64,000 bases of DNA from Candidatus Obscuribacterales bacterium. GTDB taxonomy: Bacteria; Cyanobacteriota; Vampirovibrionia; Obscuribacterales; Obscuribacteraceae. Location of the stretch: NCBI GenBank assembly GCA_019745415.1, contig JAIETF010000009.1, positions 1 to 64,000 on the forward strand, read 5' to 3'. Under the pieces are notes generated by a model, which saw only the letters and a program-made list of their open reading frames with translations, made no database searches and was not told the origin of the DNA. Below are positions 16,060-24,063 of the stretch, piece by piece; positions within the stretch are counted from its first letter, which is position 1; each line of letters starts with the position of its first letter. A program made the position numbers and the translations under genes.

Positions 16060-17118
16060 CTAGAGATTGCGCTCGGTCTCGGCAAACTTGGCCAGCTCAG
16101 ATTTAGAAGGGCTAACAGCAACCTGGGGCTTACTATTGGCGCGATCAGGCTGACTGAGACCAAAAGCATTAGCCACAATGTATGTTGGACGCGCCCTTGT
16201 CTCATCAAGCACTTTAGCCATATAAGCAGCCACCACACCGGTGCAAAAGACCTGAATACCAGAGAATACGCCTAGGCAAGAAACAATAAAGAGCTGACCG
16301 CGCAATGCTTCGCCGAGATAACCACCCAAGCCCACCACCAGCAACAGAGCCAACAAAGACAAGGCAAGCAAGGCACCGCCCACTACTGAAATAAAATAGA
16401 GAGGGGCAATGCTAAGAGCAAGCAGACCATCGAGGGCTAGGGTAACAAGCTTGCGCAATGTATAGGTAGACTCACCGACTTCTCGAGCGCCTCGGTCGAT
16501 GGCGATGCCGCATTGCTTGAAGCCCAACCAAGGAATCATGCCGCGTAAAAAACGAGTCTTCTCAGGCAGTTGCTGTAAGGCATTTACAACTTTGCGATCC
16601 ATCAAGCGAAAATCACCGGTATCCCAGGGAATTTCCACGGTGGAAAGGGCGCCCAGAAGGCGATAAAACCAGTAGGCGGTGAAACGCTTAGCCCATCTAT
16701 CGCGACGTGTGGATCGTTGGGCATAAACGACGTCGTAGCCCTCCTTCCACTTTTTGATCATGTCGAGGATCAATTCAGGCGGATCTTGCAAATCTGAGTC
16801 TATATTGACCACAACCTGACCCGAACTATTGTCTAGACCACAGGTAATTGCTGCCTGCTGTCCAAAGTTGCGTGAAAACTCGAAAAGCTTTACATGATCA
16901 TGTTCAGCGGCAATTTGCCTAAGTGCATTTGAAGTAGGCGGTCTTGAACCGTCATTGACGAACAAGACTTCATAGGTTGAACCAGTGGGAGCGATTACCG
17001 ACTCCAGTCGGTCGAGAAGCGCAACCAGGTTGCGCGGATCCTCATTGTAGACCGCCACTATGACTGAAACGTCAACAGCTTGAGTTCTATCAATATTAGT
17101 ATTGCCAGCCAGGACCAC
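16060..17118 (-). CDS. GT2 polyprenyl-phosphate glycosyltransferase (GtrB/DPM1-like)
   Basis: 352 residues. The GT-A domain has VSVIVAVYNED at the N-terminus, FVNDGS, RNFGQQAA and the metal-binding NIDSDLQDPPE (D107, D109). It is followed by GESTYTLRKL and two membrane helices (about 240-300), the GtrB/ArnC architecture. Such enzymes move a sugar from an NDP donor onto undecaprenyl phosphate for use by GT-C enzymes outside. Start is GTG 17118; no strong ribosome site is visible. A paralogue with the same layout lies at 56388. Confidence 0.9.
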   Translation of the reverse strand: MVLAGNTNIDRTQAVDVSVIVAVYNEDPRNLVALLDRLESVIAPTGSTYEVLFVNDGSRPPTSNALRQIAAEHDHVKLFEFSRNFGQQAAITCGLDNSSGQVVVNIDSDLQDPPELILDMIKKWKEGYDVVYAQRSTRRDRWAKRFTAYWFYRLLGALSTVEIPWDTGDFRLMDRKVVNALQQLPEKTRFLRGMIPWLGFKQCGIAIDRGAREVGESTYTLRKLVTLALDGLLALSIAPLYFISVVGGALLALSLLALLLVVGLGGYLGEALRGQLFIVSCLGVFSGIQVFCTGVVAAYMAKVLDETRARPTYIVANAFGLSQPDRANSKPQVAVSPSKSELAKFAETERNL

Positions 17119-17142
17119 AGATTTACTCTTATTTTGTTTACT

Positions 17143-17157
17143 ACCGGCAAAGCCGGT
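17143..17157. promoter_or_regulatory. Inverted repeat upstream of the GtrB-like gene
   Basis: ACCGGC-AAA-GCCGGT is a perfect 6-bp inverted repeat with a 3-nt loop, 25 bp upstream of the GTG start at 17118 and downstream of the epimerase gene on the same strand. It could be a leader hairpin, an operator or a weak terminator; no U-run follows on the minus strand. Confidence 0.4.
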
Positions 17158-17245
17158 TTCTCGACCTAACTCTTACACCCGGTTCAGAGGTTGTAAGCAA
17201 TTGCAGATTGTCTAACAGTTGGGCGTTTGTTTCAACTTGGCAATT

Positions 17246-17260
17246 CTAATTTTAAATTAG
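17246..17260. repeat. AT-rich palindrome across the epimerase stop codon
   Basis: CTAATTT-T-AAATTAG, 7-bp arms with one central base, contains the stop codon (17252-17254) of the minus-strand epimerase gene. Confidence 0.5.
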
Positions 17261-18190
17261 TTGCAATGAGTTAATCCAGTTCCAGCTTCTGGTTATTCCT
17301 TCTTTCAAACCGGTTTGCGGGGTCCAGTTTAAATAGCGTTCAGCCCTCTTGATATCCAACACATTGACCGGCACATCCACCGGGCGAGCCGGTGTGTACT
17401 TGACTTCAACCTGAGGGCCGACTACTTCCTTAATTACTTCTACAATTTCATTGAGGGTATGGCCTTCACCATGACCGATGTTGAAAATGCGCGGCGAATT
17501 TTCTTTGGCTTTGTATTCAGCGCAAGATAAAAGAGCTTTAACAGTGTCGCCTATGTATATATAGTCACGAATTACTTCGCCATCACCCCAGATGGTTATG
17601 GGTTGCTTGCGGGCGACATTACCCAAGAAGACCCCAATTGCCCCTTGCTTGGCATTGGGGTTCTGCAACTCTCCATAAGGATTAGATATGCGAGCCACCA
17701 CATAATCTAGACCATAAAGCTTCTCAAAGAGATGCAAATACTTCTCGATAGAAAGCTTGCTGATGCCGTAAGAACAGATGGGCTCGGTGGGATGGTCTTC
17801 TTTAATCGGGCAAACCGTCGGCACACCATATACGGTACCACCGCTTGATATAAAGACAAACTTTTTCACCTTGGTCTTTACACATTCGGTCAGAAGTTGC
17901 ACAGTATCGGCAATATTTGACCTAATGTCATAAACAGGGTCATCATTTGAAGTCTGAGGAAGGGTGGTGTAGGCCAGATGAAAAACCCAATCCATACCCT
18001 TGACGGCTTCTTCCATTTCACCATGATTGCCGATATCACCAGAGAGATACTCAACCTGGGGCAAAGGCGATTGAAACCGACTGGGATAGCGGTCAAAGAC
18101 CCTGACTTGATGGCCGCTGTCGACAAGAAGTTGAACGAGATTGGTGCCTATAAAGCCGTTCCCGCCAATCACTAAAGCTTTTGCTTTCAT
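17252..18190 (-). CDS. NAD-dependent epimerase/dehydratase (extended SDR, UDP-sugar epimerase-like)
   Basis: 312 residues. Dinucleotide-binding GGNGFIG (9-15), FISSGGTVYG with the catalytic Ser, and the YGISK active site (Tyr141, Lys145) define an extended SDR of the GalE/WbpP/WcaG group. RISNPYGELQ and WGDGEVIRDYIYI are typical of NDP-sugar 4-epimerases and related enzymes. The exact sugar is not determinable. It likely supplies an NDP-sugar for nearby glycosyltransferases. The neighbouring GT4 gene on the same strand lies 67 bp upstream. Confidence 0.88.
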   Translation of the reverse strand: MKAKALVIGGNGFIGTNLVQLLVDSGHQVRVFDRYPSRFQSPLPQVEYLSGDIGNHGEMEEAVKGMDWVFHLAYTTLPQTSNDDPVYDIRSNIADTVQLLTECVKTKVKKFVFISSGGTVYGVPTVCPIKEDHPTEPICSYGISKLSIEKYLHLFEKLYGLDYVVARISNPYGELQNPNAKQGAIGVFLGNVARKQPITIWGDGEVIRDYIYIGDTVKALLSCAEYKAKENSPRIFNIGHGEGHTLNEIVEVIKEVVGPQVEVKYTPARPVDVPVNVLDIKRAERYLNWTPQTGLKEGITRSWNWINSLQLI

Positions 18191-18257
18191 TCTTCAATTA
18201 ATATCCGTTGTTCTAATCTATGGTTTGTCTTAGCTTAGGTCTTGTCTATTTTAGCCG

Positions 18258-19739
18258 CTATTTTAGCCGCTTAGCCAGCACTTTTGCATAGATTGATTCT
18301 ATATCATCGACCATATCACCCACAGTTCGCTCAGGCTTGATATTGGCAGCGAACTGCTTGAGCTTGGCAGGGCTATTTAGAAGGACTGCCAGCTGTTTCG
18401 AGAGATGTTTGAAATCATTAAGCTTGAAGAGAAGACCATTGACGCCCTCCTGCACAAGTTCAGCCATGCCGCCAAGATCTGTGACAATCAAGGGCGTAGC
18501 GGTGGCCAGAGCCGACTGCATCACCAAAGGTGTATTCTCGTACCACCTCGATGGCACCACCAAAACATCAATCTCTTCGAAAATCTCGCCTAGTTTGTCA
18601 TTGGGGAAAGTGCCGAGAAAATGCACGTGCTCGGCCATCGGTCCACCTTTGTCGACAATTTCCTTGAGCTTGGCAAAATATTCGGGAAACTGCGCAGGAT
18701 CACCGTAAAGCTTCAACTGCGCCCCGCCAAACTGCTCGGGATAAACCTCGCCCGGCTTGATTTGCAGCTTTTTCTCGTCGGACACCTGAGGCGCAGACAA
18801 AGCCAGAAAGGCTTTGAGCAACAAATCGACACCCTTGTGCTCAAAGAAAGTACCGACAAAACCAATACGAAGTATGCTCGAAGGCTTCTTTTGCCTGTGA
18901 TTAACCAGCCGGCTGGTGTCTATACCAAAACCAACCTTCTCAATCAACTCTTTCTTGATGCCGTTTTCGACAAATATATCGCGCATCAACCCCGTAGGCA
19001 CAAAAATAGCGTCGAGCTGGTTGGCCAGCCGCCTCAAGACAGAGGGACGCTCAAGAGTAGCCGCCACCGCCGGTGGCGCCTTCAAGGCATTGAAGGCCGT
19101 GGAAAGGCAAAAAGCAGCACTATCATAAACGAAGGATGGACTGCCGGAAAGAGCACCGGATAAAGCCGGATAACGAGCTTCTACAGCCTGCATGACTTCT
19201 TTGGCAGGGGGAAAAAGTTTGGGAGTATAACAATCTAGACATTTGAGAGCCATCGGGCCGGGACCGCGACAAACCTGACCATCAGGGCGTTTCAGCTGCA
19301 CGATCGGGCAAACGAACCAAAAGTCGGTGCTGTAAAACACCACCGGCAGATCATGAATTTTAGCCGCTTCAATTATGCTGGCCGAAAGATTTTGGGCATG
19401 AACAATTTGCACTAAGTCTGGCTTAAAATCAGAGATCACGCCGCTAAAGTGACTCTTAATGAGCGGGTGATAATACTCATAACTAAATTCGTAGTCTTTC
19501 AGGCGAAGCGCCTCAGAGACAATATGGACGGGCACCCCCTCATATTCATACTGATAAGAATCGCCTTGCTGCCCATGCTCTTCTTTTCTTCTGGCATCTA
19601 GATCGGGTGGACAAGCCGAAACGACCTTAACGACATAGCCTCGCCGCTGCAATTCTTGCGCAATCTTGAGAGTCAAGACTTCGGTGCCGGCTCTATGCTC
19701 TGGAAAAAATTTATGAGAAGTAAGTAAAACTCTTTTCAT
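18258..19739 (-). CDS. GT4 family glycosyltransferase
   Basis: 493 residues with the GT-B fold. It starts MKRVLLTSHKFFPEHRAGTE, with a glycine-containing donor loop, and the C-terminal half has IGFVGTFFEHKGVDLLLKAF and a PSRWYENTPLVMQSALA retaining-enzyme motif ending in ATPLIVTDLGG. A cysteine cluster (C144, C157, C167, C170) follows TDFWFVCP, as in a common GT4 subgroup. Cytoplasmic transfer of a sugar onto the growing lipid-linked glycan is inferred. It is divergent from another GT4 gene. Confidence 0.88.
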   Translation of the reverse strand: MKRVLLTSHKFFPEHRAGTEVLTLKIAQELQRRGYVVKVVSACPPDLDARRKEEHGQQGDSYQYEYEGVPVHIVSEALRLKDYEFSYEYYHPLIKSHFSGVISDFKPDLVQIVHAQNLSASIIEAAKIHDLPVVFYSTDFWFVCPIVQLKRPDGQVCRGPGPMALKCLDCYTPKLFPPAKEVMQAVEARYPALSGALSGSPSFVYDSAAFCLSTAFNALKAPPAVAATLERPSVLRRLANQLDAIFVPTGLMRDIFVENGIKKELIEKVGFGIDTSRLVNHRQKKPSSILRIGFVGTFFEHKGVDLLLKAFLALSAPQVSDEKKLQIKPGEVYPEQFGGAQLKLYGDPAQFPEYFAKLKEIVDKGGPMAEHVHFLGTFPNDKLGEIFEEIDVLVVPSRWYENTPLVMQSALATATPLIVTDLGGMAELVQEGVNGLLFKLNDFKHLSKQLAVLLNSPAKLKQFAANIKPERTVGDMVDDIESIYAKVLAKRLK

Positions 19740-19787
19740 AAGAGCCTCTATGTTACCAGGATTTTAGAGATGGGAAGAGAGCCACTC

Positions 19788-19793
19788 TATAAT
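19788..19793 (+). promoter_or_regulatory. TATAAT -10 box six bases before ATG 19800
   Basis: Consensus TATAAT ends six bases before the ATG of the GT4 gene, the same spacing as at the sbcD start (4663-4675). This suggests leaderless transcription if ATG 19800 is the start. It conflicts with the alternative start at 19770, which has AGGA upstream. Confidence 0.35.
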
Positions 19794-19799
19794 TGTGTG

Positions 19800-21368
19800 A
19801 TGCGAATTTGTCTTATCTCGCGAGAGTATCCGCCGGAGACAGGCTTCGGCGGGATTGCTACATTTACCAAGCATCTTGCCCATGGTCTGGCTTTGAACGG
19901 CCACGATGTGGAAGTGGTCACTCTCGCCAAAGAACAAGAAAGAACCTATGTCGAAGCCGTTGGCGAGAGCGCCGACGGTGCTAAAAGCATTACCATCCAT
20001 CGAGTCTTACCTTACAACTTTCATACCGGCTTAGATTGCGTCAACATGGCTATGCCCTATAGCCGTTATCTCATTTGCACATCAACGGCACTCTGGCGCA
20101 AATTTGCCGAAAGACACGCTTTTAAGCCCTTCGATGCCGTCGACACACCCGAACTTCTAGCCGAGGGCATTTATCCGGCTCTGACCAAGGTTGCCCCCAT
20201 GGTGGTCAGACTCTACACACCCCATTCAAAATTCATTGCCGAAAAATTGCACAATGTTCGCCCGTCTTTCGACCATCAGTTTGTAGCCATGGTCGAGAGA
20301 GTGGCTATGCTCTCCTGCGATGTGCTTACTTCACCCTCAGACGACTTAGCCGAATTTGTGGCGAACGACCTGGGCATCAGGCAAGAATCAATTTGCATCG
20401 TGCGCAACCCTATCAATACCGACGTGTTTTCCCCGGAAGGGGAAACAGCACTGCCGCGCCCAGCCGGCGGCAAATTGAGAGTGCTTTTCGTAGGCAGACT
20501 GGAAGAGCGTAAAGGCATCAACTATCTGGTCGAAGCCATTCCCGAAGTAATTAAGGAATTTCCCGAAGTGGAATTTGTCATCATCGGTGATGATACAAAT
20601 ACAGCCCAGGGTCAGACTTCGGTATTGAAGGGCTTGAAAGAGACCTTAACCCAAACGCGCACCCTCGACAAAGTTACTTTCATAGACCGAGTGCCGCTCG
20701 ACTCACTGCCTAGCTATTATCGCAGCGCCGACATTTGCATTGTGCCCTCGGTCTACGACAACTCCCCTTATACCTGCCTTGAGTCTATGTCTTGCGGCAG
20801 AGCCGTGATCGGCACCTCGGCCGGAGGCACAAAAGAATACATGATCCATCAAGAATCGGGATTGATTATTCCGGCCAGAGATGCCGCCGCCATCAAGGAA
20901 GCGCTTTTGACCCTCCTGAAAAACCCGCAAGAGAGAGAGAGATTATCCCGGGGAGCGAGAAAAAGAGCAGTAGAAAAATTCGATCGCTGCGAAATCGCCA
21001 GACAAACTGCCGAACTATACAAATTGGCCCTAGCTAATCATCGCGATCAGACCGATCTAAAACAGCTCTACAGACACCAGTATCAACAGGCGCTTGCCGA
21101 CGCGGAAGTTTTTCTCAATGCCATGGACCGCATGCTCTACGACATGCTCTTCCAGTATTCATATCGCTTTAGAATCAACCACTGGTGGCGGCATCTCAAG
21201 GCCCGTCCGCGTTTCTTTCTTTGCAAGTTCTTGTTGAAAGCGCTTAAAATCGCTCATTTACCACTAGGTAAGAAGGCGGCCACAAGCTCACCGCTCATTC
21301 GCAAGCTGGAAGACAAGATTCAAGAAGCGGATCGCCTTGCCCAGAGTAGTAGAAATGGCGACTTTTAA
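19800..21368 (+). CDS. GT4 family glycosyltransferase with C-terminal extension (copy A)
   Basis: 522 residues from ATG 19800, which matches the start of its paralogue at 62282 (both MRICLISRE(Y/F)PP, then GGIATF). An ATG at 19770 with AGGA upstream would add ten residues. GT-B fold: LRVLFVGRLEERKGINYLVEA, VPSVYDNSPYTCLE with the retaining Glu motif, then GTSAGGTKEYM. After about 400 comes a helical tail ending SYRFRINHWWRH and a basic C-terminus, also found in copy B. It probably extends the surface glycan and overlaps the next gene by 14 bp. Confidence 0.88.
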   Translation: MRICLISREYPPETGFGGIATFTKHLAHGLALNGHDVEVVTLAKEQERTYVEAVGESADGAKSITIHRVLPYNFHTGLDCVNMAMPYSRYLICTSTALWRKFAERHAFKPFDAVDTPELLAEGIYPALTKVAPMVVRLYTPHSKFIAEKLHNVRPSFDHQFVAMVERVAMLSCDVLTSPSDDLAEFVANDLGIRQESICIVRNPINTDVFSPEGETALPRPAGGKLRVLFVGRLEERKGINYLVEAIPEVIKEFPEVEFVIIGDDTNTAQGQTSVLKGLKETLTQTRTLDKVTFIDRVPLDSLPSYYRSADICIVPSVYDNSPYTCLESMSCGRAVIGTSAGGTKEYMIHQESGLIIPARDAAAIKEALLTLLKNPQERERLSRGARKRAVEKFDRCEIARQTAELYKLALANHRDQTDLKQLYRHQYQQALADAEVFLNAMDRMLYDMLFQYSYRFRINHWWRHLKARPRFFLCKFLLKALKIAHLPLGKKAATSSPLIRKLEDKIQEADRLAQSSRNGDF

Positions 21369-24063
21369 AAAAGAGAGTGACGAGAAGACTAACGATCTCA
21401 CTCAACGCTTGGAGTTCTTCGGCGAGTTCCTGGTTTTTACTATCGCAGCCCTTCTGGTCCTTCTCTGGTTTAATTTCGGCACCAATCATGTCAATGCTTT
21501 TTCTGCTGCCGACGCCTCAGAATATTTGCGTTACGCCACAGCCCTCAGTCAAGTCAATTGGCTCAACCCAAGCTTCGCCCCAGAAGCCTTCAAAGAATTC
21601 ATCATCACCGGTCCCACTTTTCCTCTGGTTCTTGTAGCCTTCAACTGGCTCACCACTTTTAGTTCATTCGACCCAGCCAATTACACGACACCCCTCGTCT
21701 TACAATCGCTGGTTTCGGCTCTGACCACGGGCTTTATCTATATCACGGCCCGCAAACTCTACAATCAGACCATAGGCCGACTGGCCGCGCTAATGTCGCT
21801 CTTTTATCCGGCTTTCATAGTCAATAGCGGCCGCCTCTATAGCGAAGTTTTCGCTACTTTTCTTGAATGTGCCTGTTTCGCTCTCTTTGCGGCTTTACCG
21901 CGGTCTGCCAGAAAAAAATATATTTTTCTGGCAATCTTGGCTGCCACCCTGGTGGCTTTGCAACTCACCCGCTCATCCATGCTGCTTTTCACCGCTGCCA
22001 GCATGTTTTTTGTCTTACTTGCCGATTTCGACAAAGCTGATCTCAAAGGCTCGCTAAAGGAAATCAGCAAAAGCTTGCTGGCCTTTCTTTTGGGCGCCTC
22101 TGCCTTGCTTGCGCCCTGGCTTTTATATGAAAAAACTGTCTATAACAAACTCAGCCTAGTTGTAGACCGAGTCGGTCACTATAACTTATTCATCGGCACC
22201 AATGCCGAGATTCAAGGCTTCCTTTCATATCCTTATCCAGACGGTCACGGCATCGAAAAGAAGTCTTTTCTAGAGCTTATCGAAAGCGCCCGCAAGAAAA
22301 GCCCAAACGGATTTATGCGCCTGATGCTGGACAAACCGGCCCGTCTCTACAAGTTTCCCTGGAACGACTATCGCGCGCCCATCGGTCCAATTGATTTCCA
22401 TTGGCAGGTTCTTTATCATCAAATTGTTATTGCCGGGGCTATGCTTGGATTAGCCATGGCTCTCGGTTTTGCTCTCAAGAGCGAGCTTGAAGGAAAGAAA
22501 CAATTATTGGGCAGGCTTTATCTGCTCTCGGGCTTTGCCCTCAACCTACCTTACTTGCTATTTATCACGGTCCCCCGCTATAACCTTGCCGCCATGCCGG
22601 TTCTACTTATTTTTGCCGCAGCCGGCTTTTACATAATTGGCTGTCTAATCAAGACTGACAAGGCAATTTGGGCGAAAGTTTGCGCGGGGGCTTGGCTCTT
22701 TCTTTTTCTTTATTTGAGAGACGACTTTAGCTCAATATCGGCAGCCCTCGCGCCCTTCTCGTTTTATATAGTGCAAGGTAATGATCTGCTTAGCAAGGGA
22801 CTTATCTCTACCGCGGCCGCTCTCACTTCTTATATTGCCATGGCTAAGTGCCTGCCGCTCTTTCTCAAGAACCAATATAAAGGCTTCGCCCTAATTCCTC
22901 TAATCGGCAGCGGTCTGGCAGTCTGCCTGCTTACAGCCTTGCCGCAGAGAGCAAATGGACGCATCGGTGAAAATCTGATCAAATTCCAAGGTGGCACTAT
23001 TAGTAATACCATTGTCGCTCCAGCTGAAATCATCCAGAAACAAGGACGCAACTGCTATCTTTTCATCGATAGCGATCAGGGTCAGGTCTTGCGCAATGCC
23101 ACCCATATAAAGATAAACGGAGTTGAATGCCGCGGGCCCTTCATACCGGGCTTGGCTGCAGTTGATAATTGGTACTATCTTAAGTCTAGAAAAGACAATT
23201 CAGCCTATCTTGAATGTACCTATATCTTTGACTGCATGACCCAAGCAAGCGGCATGAGCAATCTCGACATCAGACAATGGTATATGCTGCCCCTGCCGCC
23301 GGCTCTAGTTGCCGACGCACCGGTGCAAGACGGCAAGCTCAAGTTTAAGGTAGACATAGAAAGCAGCGAGAGCTTCACTATTTTTGCAGAAAAAATCGGC
23401 AGCGACAAAAGCAAACAGAGCTTTGCCAATAAACCAAGCTTGAATATCTATAGCTGGGAAAAAGCCTTTTATGGGGTGGAAAACGATCGAGGCTTGACCG
23501 ATAGTCGCTTTGATACAAAACTGCCGGTCAAGAGCAAAGAAAAGCAAGCGTCTATCAAGCTGCAAAACCAAGATCTGCCTCTCACTGAGACAGATTTGAA
23601 CTTGCACATAGTTGCCGGACCACCTTCTCAAAGTTTGGACAAGAACGCTATTGCAGACGCTCTAATAGACGAGTTTCAAGAAAAAATAGAAAGCAGCGGT
23701 CCCAAAGAAGTTTTGCTGCAATTTGACCCCGCCGAAAAGAGCGCTAAGTCGCCGACCCGTTTGGATGAGACTTATAAGCTATTGGAATTGGAGATAAGCA
23801 AGGCCGGTTCCGCACCATACAAAGTGGCAACAGCCCAGATTATTTTCGAGCAGAAAGATGGTCGAACCCTGACCATGGACCTTCCTTATTTCAGAAAACC
23901 TGCTAACCATCTCTGCCTTGGTATACCGCTGCCGGTTTCGGTTCTAGCCAGGGAGACCAAGCTTGTGACGGTCAGATTAATTAGCGATGAAGACTGCCGC
24001 CTTCGCCTTGCTCTCAAAGAACTGTGCGGGCACCCACTAGGTTCAGGTTATGAAATTTATTAA
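21355..24063 (+). CDS. GT-C/PMT-like multi-pass glycosyltransferase with C-terminal soluble domain
   Basis: 902 residues from ATG 21355 (a TTG at 21337 is possible). The N-terminal half has about ten to twelve helices; the first extracytoplasmic loop carries AADASEYLRY (D53), resembling the ArnT/PMT family acidic motif. The second half (from about 530) is soluble, beta-rich and without a recognised family. Inference: transfers a sugar from a polyprenyl-phosphate donor outside the membrane, the tail binding acceptor. The ATG overlaps the upstream GT4 by 14 bp and its own end overlaps the next gene by 14 bp, so the three form one operon. Confidence 0.72.
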   Translation: MATFKKESDEKTNDLTQRLEFFGEFLVFTIAALLVLLWFNFGTNHVNAFSAADASEYLRYATALSQVNWLNPSFAPEAFKEFIITGPTFPLVLVAFNWLTTFSSFDPANYTTPLVLQSLVSALTTGFIYITARKLYNQTIGRLAALMSLFYPAFIVNSGRLYSEVFATFLECACFALFAALPRSARKKYIFLAILAATLVALQLTRSSMLLFTAASMFFVLLADFDKADLKGSLKEISKSLLAFLLGASALLAPWLLYEKTVYNKLSLVVDRVGHYNLFIGTNAEIQGFLSYPYPDGHGIEKKSFLELIESARKKSPNGFMRLMLDKPARLYKFPWNDYRAPIGPIDFHWQVLYHQIVIAGAMLGLAMALGFALKSELEGKKQLLGRLYLLSGFALNLPYLLFITVPRYNLAAMPVLLIFAAAGFYIIGCLIKTDKAIWAKVCAGAWLFLFLYLRDDFSSISAALAPFSFYIVQGNDLLSKGLISTAAALTSYIAMAKCLPLFLKNQYKGFALIPLIGSGLAVCLLTALPQRANGRIGENLIKFQGGTISNTIVAPAEIIQKQGRNCYLFIDSDQGQVLRNATHIKINGVECRGPFIPGLAAVDNWYYLKSRKDNSAYLECTYIFDCMTQASGMSNLDIRQWYMLPLPPALVADAPVQDGKLKFKVDIESSESFTIFAEKIGSDKSKQSFANKPSLNIYSWEKAFYGVENDRGLTDSRFDTKLPVKSKEKQASIKLQNQDLPLTETDLNLHIVAGPPSQSLDKNAIADALIDEFQEKIESSGPKEVLLQFDPAEKSAKSPTRLDETYKLLELEISKAGSAPYKVATAQIIFEQKDGRTLTMDLPYFRKPANHLCLGIPLPVSVLARETKLVTVRLISDEDCRLRLALKELCGHPLGSGYEIY

